The position numbers and the translations under genes were made by a program. Source: Burhinus oedicnemus (lineage: Eukaryota > Chordata > Aves > Charadriiformes > Burhinidae). From it: 64,000 bases of DNA. Shown here piece by piece: positions 60,301-64,000 of this stretch. The notes below the pieces were generated by a model, which ran no database searches, was not told the DNA's origin, and was given only the letters and a program-made list of their open reading frames with translations. Position 1 is the stretch's first letter; each line of letters begins with the position of its first letter. Location of the stretch: contig VFFE01007789.1 in NCBI GenBank assembly GCA_008921705.1, positions 943,727 to 1,007,726 on the forward strand. The letters are read 5' to 3'.

Positions 60301-61879
60301 ATCTCATTTACTCACTGACAACCTGTGTAAAGCCAGGTTGGTTTGTTTGTTTTAGAAATACAGAAATTTGGATTGAGCTGAACTGACAAAAAAATATAAC
60401 AGTAGTGCCAATGACTCATGCATTGGAAATGGTTGAAAATGCTCTTTTTAATTTATTTGGGACCACTCACTATGGAAACACTGTGAAACCCACACTGATT
60501 TAGAGGGCTTTCTCCTCTGGCTATCTGCACGGCTCTATATCCGCACTCCAGTAAAAGAGACAAGGTTTGTTCTAACAATTTTTGAAGGCTCCAAAACCTT
60601 CTGTAGACTTCTTGCAGTTATTGATCCGCTCACAGAATCTGATTCTGATACCCTTACCCCCAGAACTGTGCACACCCTACTCACTTTGGAGTTACTCATG
60701 AAGCAAGGTACTATGTAGTCTAAATATTGAGAAGATAAGAGATCATCACAGACCATAGTGAAGACAGAGTATCTTCAGCTCACTTAAGGCAAATAACAAA
60801 TATACATGTTCCTTGGCTTCTGCAGGAAACCATACGTGGATGGAAAAAACTTGAGATTCATTTAGGAAAGATAGTAGTGACATGGACAAAGAAACAAGGA
60901 GAAATTGAACTGCCCTCCTAATTAAGACCATGTGTCTAACACTTAATTCAAGAATAGTTTATACATTCACTGTTACTTGCAGGAAAGGAAACTGGATACA
61001 ATTCTGGATGAATCCATTTACACAGACCGTAACTCCTACTAAGTAGGAGATACTGCTATTATGCAGCTGTTGACAAAATGCTGCAGAACCAGAAATACTC
61101 ATGGAAGCAAGACAAGCTGATCAGTTAGCCATTTCACACAATTAGGGGGGAAAAAGCATAAGTTTCTTATTATAAACAATATTTTATTTTTTTCAGAAAC
61201 TATCCTTGAGTGACACGCCAACTTGTTTTAACATCTTACAAAAATAAAATGTTAGAAGTAGCCAGAGCTCATCATGCTGATTAGAGACCGTGCGATAATT
61301 TGTATTACCAAAACACCTAACATGGCCATCAACGACCTCTTCCATTGTTTCCATTTTCACCTTCCTGACAATATTTTGTAATGAGACTTAAACATACCAG
61401 TCTAGGAGTGAAATGGAAGTCCAACATCTTTTAAAACAAGCTATTAGCCAGAAAAAGTAAATTTGTAAGTAGGAAAAGAAGTATTAAAGAAGTTGATGTT
61501 TCTTACTCAAGATACACTCAGGAGCACAAATATGACTTAATGTTTCAGTGGGACCTCAAAAATGTTATGGGCAACTGATTTTTGACCATTTTTATTTAAG
61601 GTTAAAATATATATGTATAAACACTATTAATACCCTTCCATTCCCAAACCCATAATAGCCTAAAAAAAAACATTTGCAGTGAAACAACTTTTCTTGCATC
61701 TTATTTTACATCCAATTCTTTCTAAGAGTAAAAGAAAGAGGACTTACCAGTTTAATATCAATATTTGTGGCACTGGCATCCAAGGAATTTTCTATCAGCT
61801 CCTTCACCACACTGACAACTGATGTAATCACCTGAGAACTTGAAAGGAGACGGATAGTTTCTGCTGGCAGCTGTTTCAT
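15907..61879 (-). CDS. PMS1: PMS1, MutL-family DNA mismatch repair protein (spliced, 12 coding exons)
   Basis: Joining the twelve minus-strand exons listed separately gives 2,802 nt, encoding 933 residues that align along their whole length with vertebrate PMS1. Visible GHKL/MutL motifs are IENSLDA at residues 29-35 (E30 is the putative catalytic glutamate), DNGNGI at 56-61 and [13 protein letters not shown] at 89-101. A transducer domain follows, then an acidic linker, an HMG box at about 575-642, and a C-terminal region ending in a CVHGRP motif. I see no DQHA-type metal-binding endonuclease motif, as expected for PMS1 and unlike PMS2. Known for the family: PMS1 pairs with MLH1 to form MutL-beta, a nuclear ATPase whose part in mismatch repair is minor or unclear. 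All phases match and no frameshift or premature stop was found, so the gene looks functional. Confidence 0.97.
16099..18816 (-). other. PMS1 intron 12
   Basis: 2.7 kb with canonical GT-AG ends. It contains the TA/TATG-rich microsatellite at 17,217-17,345 and otherwise unremarkable AT-rich DNA. Confidence 0.85.
17217..17345. repeat. Compound microsatellite rich in TA, TATG and GT
   Basis: About 130 bp of interleaved ATATGT, TACATA, GATA-like and GTGTGT units in intron 12. Translating it gives only repetitive Tyr/Thr/His/Ile peptides, so it is not coding. Confidence 0.9.
18817..18977 (-). CDS. PMS1: PMS1 exon 12: C-terminal domain (residues 817-870)
   Basis: This is 161 nt, encoding (D)[19 protein letters not shown] and then [20 protein letters not shown], ending NYLE. 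The MEIEGM.NCLP.YG.SDLKEIL block is diagnostic of PMS1. The acceptor is TTTTCAG|AT and the donor GAG|GTAAGA. It ends in phase 0. Confidence 0.95.
18978..27364 (-). other. PMS1 intron 11
   Basis: 8.4 kb. It holds a 16-A run at 26,078-26,093, an 8-bp hairpin at 19,279-19,299, a 21-bp-period short duplication at about 25,348-25,388 and a weak CR1-like patch at about 25,825-25,890. No coding region was recognised. Confidence 0.85.
25825..25890 (-). repeat. Possible decayed interspersed repeat (CR1-like)
   Basis: The stretch ACAGGATTGGAAG, followed by CGGTCACTGCGTCGAGTCCC, resembles the GGTTGGAAG...GTCCAACCCC pattern at antisense CR1 3' ends. Matches are patchy and no terminal octamer array is visible. 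Confidence 0.25.
27365..27495 (-). CDS. PMS1: PMS1 exon 11: C-terminal domain (residues 773-817)
   Basis: This is 131 nt, encoding (S)[18 protein letters not shown] and onward through [31 protein letters not shown] is closely conserved in vertebrate PMS1. The acceptor is TTTTCCAG|T, again with a T-rich tract, and the donor is GAAG|GTATGA. It lies only 514 nt from exon 10, the shortest intron in the gene. Confidence 0.94.
27496..28009 (-). other. PMS1 intron 10
   Basis: 514 nt, the shortest intron of the gene. AT-rich, with GTATAG at the donor and a T-rich acceptor. Nothing else seen. Confidence 0.9.
28010..28465 (-). CDS. PMS1: PMS1 exon 10: rest of HMG box and start of C-terminal domain (residues 621-773)
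   Basis: This is 456 nt. It encodes [20 protein letters not shown], which completes the HMG box, then a basic stretch with EKKRKPEQP, a possible nuclear localisation signal. It continues through [20 protein letters not shown] and [17 protein letters not shown], the start of the C-terminal MLH1-interaction region. The acceptor is CTTTTAAG|T and the donor GACAG|GTATAG. It ends two bases into a Ser codon. Confidence 0.95.
28466..33614 (-). other. PMS1 intron 9 (interrupts the HMG box)
   Basis: 5.1 kb of AT-rich DNA. It contains a T/TTTG-rich stretch at 32,756-32,788. A 153-codon open frame at 31,438-31,899 on the minus strand has no recognisable domain and is taken as chance. Confidence 0.85.
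33615..34510 (-). CDS. PMS1: PMS1 exon 9: linker and first half of HMG box (residues 323-621)
   Basis: This is the largest exon, at 896 nt. It opens with [20 protein letters not shown], still conserved. It then runs through a Ser/Asp/Glu/Asn-rich, probably disordered linker with poor similarity to mammals, and recovers conservation at [18 protein letters not shown]. The end starts an HMG box at about residue 575 (KPKSAIGFF, then EHRP and [14 protein letters not shown]). The acceptor is TTTCCCCAG|GAA behind a very long T tract, and the donor is AAGAA|GTAAGT. It starts in phase 0 and ends two bases into a codon, which becomes Asn when joined to exon 10. Confidence 0.95.
34517..34544. repeat. 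Homopolymer A16-CC-A10 at the exon 9 acceptor
   Basis: On the plus strand there are 16 A residues, CC, then 10 A residues. On the PMS1 sense strand this is T10-GG-T16 leading into CCCCAG|exon 9. It is the polypyrimidine tract of the gene's largest exon. Confidence 0.9.
34813..35296 (+). mobile_element. CR1 LINE, 5'-truncated 3' end, antisense to PMS1
   Basis: This is a roughly 480-bp non-LTR retrotransposon fragment in intron 8. It reads as the end of CR1 ORF2 followed by the short 3' UTR (GGTTGGAACTAGATGATCTT, then CCTTCCAACCTAAACCATTC). It finishes in about 2.5 copies of the ATTCTATG terminal repeat, which replaces a poly(A) tail in CR1. The 5' truncation is typical of CR1 copies. It lies about 300 nt upstream of the exon 9 acceptor. 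I see no clear target-site duplication. CR1 elements of this kind are the dominant LINE of birds and other sauropsids. Confidence 0.95.
34819..35205 (+). pseudogene. CR1 ORF2 C-terminal fragment (128 codons, still open)
   Basis: The reading frame spans the last part of CR1 ORF2, after the reverse transcriptase core: [57 protein letters not shown] and a stop after ALGNLV. It carries no stop or frameshift, which suggests a fairly young insertion. It lacks endonuclease and RT catalytic domains because the element is 5'-truncated, so it cannot move by itself. Confidence 0.85.
36321..36464 (-). CDS. PMS1: PMS1 exon 8: end of transducer domain (residues 275-322)
   Basis: This is 48 codons, phase 0 at both ends, running from LIRQYYSL to QVLLHYK. 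It contains [12 protein letters not shown], the MutL motif V region (D-V-N-V-x-P-x-K in relatives), whose lysine contacts the nucleotide phosphate across domains. The acceptor is CTCTAG|TTA and the donor AAG|GTAACT. Confidence 0.95.
36465..38560 (-). other. PMS1 intron 7
   Basis: 2.1 kb. It contains a T/G-rich low-complexity stretch at 36,563-36,625, an A19 run at 36,729-36,747 and an A/C-rich stretch at 37,564-37,598. No coding sequence was recognised. Confidence 0.85.
38561..38683 (-). CDS. PMS1: PMS1 exon 7: transducer domain (residues 234-274)
   Basis: This is 41 codons, phase 0 at both ends. It encodes [20 protein letters not shown] and then [20 protein letters not shown] plus K. The [10 protein letters not shown] strand is the MutL-family signature of the transducer domain (F-V-N-x-R). 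The acceptor is ATTGCAG|ATA and the donor AAG|GTAACA. Confidence 0.95.
38684..42350 (-). other. PMS1 intron 6
   Basis: 3.7 kb. T17 and A17 runs lie at 38,740-38,756 and 38,863-38,879. A moderately GC-rich patch without recognised identity lies at about 38,930-39,300. A palindrome and hairpin block is at 41,516-41,638. Confidence 0.85.
41516..41638. repeat. Foldback block: 60-bp-period repeat, 25-bp palindrome and 20-bp hairpin
   Basis: AAGTCTGAATAATGCT occurs at 41,516-41,531 and again exactly 60 bp later at 41,576-41,591. The second copy overlaps a near-perfect palindrome with arms ATTCAGACTTTA (41,561-41,572) and TAAAGTCTGAAT (41,574-41,585). Next comes a hairpin with 20-bp arms (41,595-41,614 and 41,619-41,638), an AATG loop and two non-Watson-Crick positions. 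No transposon family is recognised. Confidence 0.8.
42351..42467 (-). CDS. PMS1: PMS1 exon 6: transducer domain (residues 195-233)
   Basis: This is 39 codons, phase 0 at both ends. It encodes [20 protein letters not shown] and onward to EDPE. AVIWQK, SDHKMA and MSVLGTAVM are strongly conserved in vertebrate PMS1, while the end ([10 protein letters not shown]) diverges from mammals. The acceptor is TTTCAG|GCA and the donor GAG|GTGAGT. Confidence 0.95.
43659..43780 (-). repeat. Inverted repeat with 21-bp arms, MITE-like or structured RNA
   Basis: The arms at 43,659-43,679 and 43,760-43,780 pair at 19 of 21 positions around an 80-bp centre. On the minus strand both mismatches become G-T pairs, so a PMS1-sense transcript would have an uninterrupted stem. 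AATTCCAC occurs in the left arm and again in the centre, inside TAAATTCCAC at 43,707-43,716. No clear target-site duplication is visible. Confidence 0.75.
45297..45330. repeat. (GT)17 microsatellite
   Basis: Seventeen uninterrupted GT units in intron 5, likely length-polymorphic. Confidence 0.97.
46626..46656. repeat. Perfect 13-bp inverted repeat
   Basis: TTCATAAGAGATG (46,626-46,638) and CATCTCTTATGAA (46,644-46,656) are exact reverse complements, separated by GTGGA. Confidence 0.9.
46981..47067. repeat. Direct repeat (36 bp, period 51), each copy with a 9-bp hairpin
   Basis: The 36-bp unit at 46,981-47,016 recurs without change at 47,032-47,067. Each copy contains GAAAACATG, GTAACA, CATGTTTTC, a perfect stem with a six-base loop. 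Flanking GATGAAATGAAAT motifs are also repeated. Confidence 0.92.
47178..47188 (+). repeat. G11 homopolymer
   Basis: Eleven consecutive G residues, followed by an A/C-rich stretch. Length may be unreliable in sequencing. Confidence 0.9.
47605..47780 (+). repeat. Candidate ancient SINE or conserved element with tRNA-like B box
   Basis: AGTTCAAATTC at 47,638-47,648 matches 9 of 11 positions of the Pol III B box, GGTTCRANNCC. It sits inside nested inverted repeats: GGTCAC 47,631-47,636 with GTGACC 47,662-47,667, and CAACC with GGTTG around 47,648-47,658. The text reads like an old amniote interspersed repeat, but I cannot name the family and no A box is clear. Confidence 0.35.
48470..48486 (+). 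repeat. G-rich run GGGGTGT-G10
   Basis: Four G, TGT, then ten G. It could form a G-quadruplex on the strand opposite the PMS1 transcript. Confidence 0.85.
52511..52560. repeat. Short tandem duplication, period 27
   Basis: The 23-bp unit beginning AGCATGTAAA and ending TTATAC is present twice with three differences, just before exon 5 on the genomic map (intron 5). Confidence 0.75.
52794..52957 (-). CDS. PMS1: PMS1 exon 5: end of ATPase, start of transducer domain (residues 140-194)
   Basis: This is 164 nt, encoding (G)[20 protein letters not shown] and onward to [12 protein letters not shown] and NLPVRKQF are the MutL motif IV region, and the last residues begin the transducer (ribosomal S5-like) domain. 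The acceptor is TTGCAG|GT and the donor AATAAG|GTAATA. It starts with the last two bases of a Gly codon and ends in phase 0. Confidence 0.95.
52958..54583 (-). other. PMS1 intron 4
   Basis: 1.6 kb, with a GC-rich block at about 53,690-54,310 in its far half. AT-rich elsewhere. Confidence 0.85.
53690..54310. other. GC-rich segment of unknown identity in intron 4
   Basis: About 600 bp with clearly higher GC than the surrounding intron. It includes a 147-codon minus-strand open frame (53,859-54,302) without recognisable domains. On the minus strand it has an AATAAAAG box followed by GCGGGCC-rich sequence, which could suggest an LTR or promoter relic. No LTR ends, target duplication or family match was recognised. 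Confidence 0.4.
54584..54686 (-). CDS. PMS1: PMS1 exon 4: ATPase domain (residues 106-140)
   Basis: This is 103 nt, starting in phase 0 and ending one base into a Gly codon. It encodes [20 protein letters not shown] and then HLGQ, matching the beta-strands between ATPase motifs III and IV in PMS1. The acceptor is CAG|GTT and the donor CAAG|GTAGGA. The split glycine codon is completed by GT at the start of exon 5, giving the HLGQGTTV junction seen in vertebrate PMS1. Confidence 0.94.
54687..56768 (-). other. PMS1 intron 3
   Basis: 2.1 kb of AT-rich DNA with a 30-bp-period duplication (TAAGGAATCATGTATCTATAC at 56,393-56,413, near-copy at 56,423-56,443). Nothing else recognised. Confidence 0.85.
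56769..56951 (-). CDS. PMS1: PMS1 exon 3: ATPase motifs II and III (residues 45-105)
   Basis: This is 61 codons, phase 0 at both ends. It encodes [17 protein letters not shown] and later [24 protein letters not shown] is the glycine-rich motif II, and GFRGEAL is part of the ATP-lid region that orders on nucleotide binding in MutL proteins. The acceptor reads TTTTTTAG|GAG and the donor GAG|GTGAGC. Conservation is very high, as expected for the catalytic core. Confidence 0.96.
56952..61747 (-). other. PMS1 intron 2
   Basis: 4.8 kb of AT-rich DNA with a (TA)7 run near 57,184-57,197. No gene or recognised mobile element. Confidence 0.85.
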
Positions 61880-61901
61880 AGTGGAATAAGATTTAAAGAA
61901 G
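61748..61901 (-). CDS. PMS1: PMS1 exon 2: start codon and first ATPase motif (residues 1-44)
   Basis: The coding part is 61,748-61,879, with ATG at 61,877-61,879. It starts [15 protein letters not shown] and contains [10 protein letters not shown], the ATP-binding motif I of the GHKL fold. The 22 nt before the ATG (61,880-61,901) are 5' UTR behind a pyrimidine-rich acceptor ending CTATGCAG. The UTR has no upstream ATG, and A at -3 gives a reasonable Kozak context. The donor is CTG|GTAAGT, in phase 0. The start codon is chosen because the residues after it match the known PMS1 N-terminus. Confidence 0.95.
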
Positions 61902-64000
61902 CTGCATAGAAAGATAACAGAAAAAGAACGTTAAAAGGTACATTATAAATACACATTTCCAGCACTGATGCAAAAAACCAGAACTTTCGTTCGGTTTTTT
62001 TTTTTTTTTTTAAACAAACTCCTTACAGCATTCTGCCCCGACCCCCACATTTAAAATTTCTGAGCTCAGCACTGTTGTGTTGTGTACGATTCCCAGTACC
62101 CAAAAACTCATGGCAGAAATAACGACCTGAAGGTAACTGTTTTGGAGTTGGGAAAGAAATGAGGAGGAAGCACAGCGATGCTGAGTTAGAAGTCATACTC
62201 AATGGCAATGTGATCTACTGGGAATAATGAAAAAACAAAACAAAACCAAAAAACTTCTGAATTATGACCTTGCCTTTCTGATCTGACTTACTGTGTGCCC
62301 TCAGGCAGGTCAGTTTATTTCTGTGTCTGTATCTTCCACTTGAAAATGGAGATGCCTGATATTATAAGCTGATGGAGATTTTTTTTTTTTTAAATCACTG
62401 AAAACACTTATAAAGGGCTATAAAATTCCTGACGCATTATACAGACACTCTACTATGAGGAGACTGTAAGTGGATCTGTAAATTTTTGCAAGCATTCCTG
62501 TTTAAATACCCAAGTAGACATGATTAACCAAGCTCGGGGAAAAATCTTTGTCGATCCTTGCAGCCTGACAAAGAACTCAACCAGTTTTTCATGCATGTGA
62601 GAAAGGGGGGAGAAAGAGCATTGCTAGACAGCTCTTTGCACCTCAGGAATGGTTCAGACTTGGGTTTCTTCTCTCTGCGGCAGCACTCTTTACTGGGTGA
62701 TGTTACGCAATGTTATTTACATCAAAAGGCAAACAATCCCAGCAGTCCTGGCTTCCCCATCAATTCAGTCCAAGCTACCTACTGGAGAACATAGACCGCA
62801 CGCTCAGCACCCATCCCAAGGATATGAGCACATGTGGAGGAATGGAGCAAACCCAGATTTCCTCCTGACAGCGTCAGGACACAGCGAGGGACTGTGGCCA
62901 ACACCGCAGAGTGCCACTATCCTGCAGGGTATACGCAGCTGATTACAACAATTACAGGATGCTTCTCTGCCTTGATATCCTTCTAAAGACTGCCACTCTT
63001 TAAAGACAAAGAAAAATCATGGTTACTTGGGGAAAAAAAAGGTGTAGTGTTTTGAAGAGGAAGCAGAATTAAAACTTTATTAAGAACAGCTACAGAGAAG
63101 TTTTCTCTTTATACTTATTATTTACATTCCAAAGGGAGTTTGCCTTTCAGATGTGGTAAGAAGATCTGACAAATCAGTTTTCCACCAAACAAACTGGAAA
63201 AGGAGAGGAGTACAGGAAGACGTATGTTGTTGAAGACAGACCAATATTAATCATGTACACGCATTCAGAGAGGCGGGTTTCACCATTCTGTGATCCTATT
63301 TCCTCATGCATTCACGCGTTATAGAAGACTCCTGTGCCAAGTGCTTCATGATTAACTAATGACAAGTGTCAGATTGGACACTGACTGAGACAAGGGAGGG
63401 TCTTAAAACAAAACCGTTGCAGATCCTAAAGACAAATTTTCTATGAGGTGTGACCGATGCAGGTGGTTTGGGAGAGGAACCAGCTCCAGGTGTGCCCTCC
63501 CCTCCCCTGGATCCAAACCACCCCACGCAGGGCTGCCGGCTGCTCCCTGAACAGCAGAGGGAGGACACGCGTGGCCATACTGGCCACATCTCGGTCGGGG
63601 GCACCTGCTGGGAGGGAGCAATCTCTGGTACTTGCTACCTATGGATATACATCCATGCCCCCATCACTTTTAGCTAAAAGATACGAATTTCAGGTCAAGC
63701 TACGCTAGTACTATAGCTCTTTGCTGACCAGACGTATTATAATCTGTGCTCAGTGGAAAGGCACAGCATTTTCTGTGTTTGAGCACCATCACCGATGCAG
63801 TCCTTTTACCCCTCTAAACCAACTCAGACACCGGGGGCTCTCCACATAGCTGTAATACTGCACCCCACTGGGTAAAGCGCAAACAAAAACTCCTTAAACT
63901 TCATAGTTGCAGCCCCACAGATTTCCAGAGCAGCACCCAAACCCCACTCCAACAGCCACCTTTCTTAGGAGCCCACCAGGACATGTACTCGGGGAATTCT
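61902..64000 (-). other. PMS1 intron 1 or 5' flank; exon 1 not located
   Basis: The sequence upstream of the exon 2 acceptor is AT-rich with T runs (61,996-62,011 and 62,381-62,391). It becomes moderately GC-rich at 63,450-63,640, where there is a 7-bp hairpin (GTGGCCA-TAC-TGGCCAC, 63,571-63,587). I see no strong CpG island, TATA box or clear non-coding exon, so the promoter probably lies to the right of the window. Confidence 0.5.

Overview
This is a vertebrate nuclear window, most likely from a bird. It is AT-rich and has few repeats. The one clear interspersed repeat is a CR1 LINE 3' end that finishes in the ATTCTATG repeats typical of sauropsid CR1. I see no bacterial-type genes, CRISPR array or operon.

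The window holds one protein gene, the mismatch-repair MutL homologue PMS1, on the minus strand. I placed twelve coding exons from 61,879 (ATG) down to 15,907 (TAA). Every junction is GT-AG, and the phases join without a break into 2,802 nt (933 codons plus stop), against 932 residues in human PMS1 as I recall it. The order is N-terminal GHKL ATPase (exons 2-5), transducer domain (exons 5-8), a large, weakly conserved, acidic linker (exon 9), an HMG box split between exons 9 and 10, and a C-terminal MLH1-dimerisation region (exons 10-13). The 3' UTR is short, with AATAAA at 15,735-15,740. The non-coding first exon and the promoter were not found and may lie beyond 64,000.

Layout: 1-15,700 is intergenic sequence downstream of PMS1, with a GC-rich patch near 12.2 kb that carries a strong CTCF-type motif. 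From 15,700 to 61,901 is PMS1. From 61,902 to 64,000 is intron 1 or 5' flank. From general knowledge of vertebrate synteny, MSTN would be expected beyond the left edge and ORMDL1 beyond the right; neither is visible here.

I found no convincing new gene system. The most unusual content is a set of inverted repeats and foldback structures in introns 5 and 6 (41.5-47.7 kb). One is a 21-bp arm pair whose two mismatches both become G-U pairs in the PMS1-sense RNA. Another is a 25-bp near-perfect palindrome followed at once by a 20-bp hairpin. A GC-rich segment of unknown identity lies in intron 4, and a long homopolymer forms the polypyrimidine tract of the largest exon.
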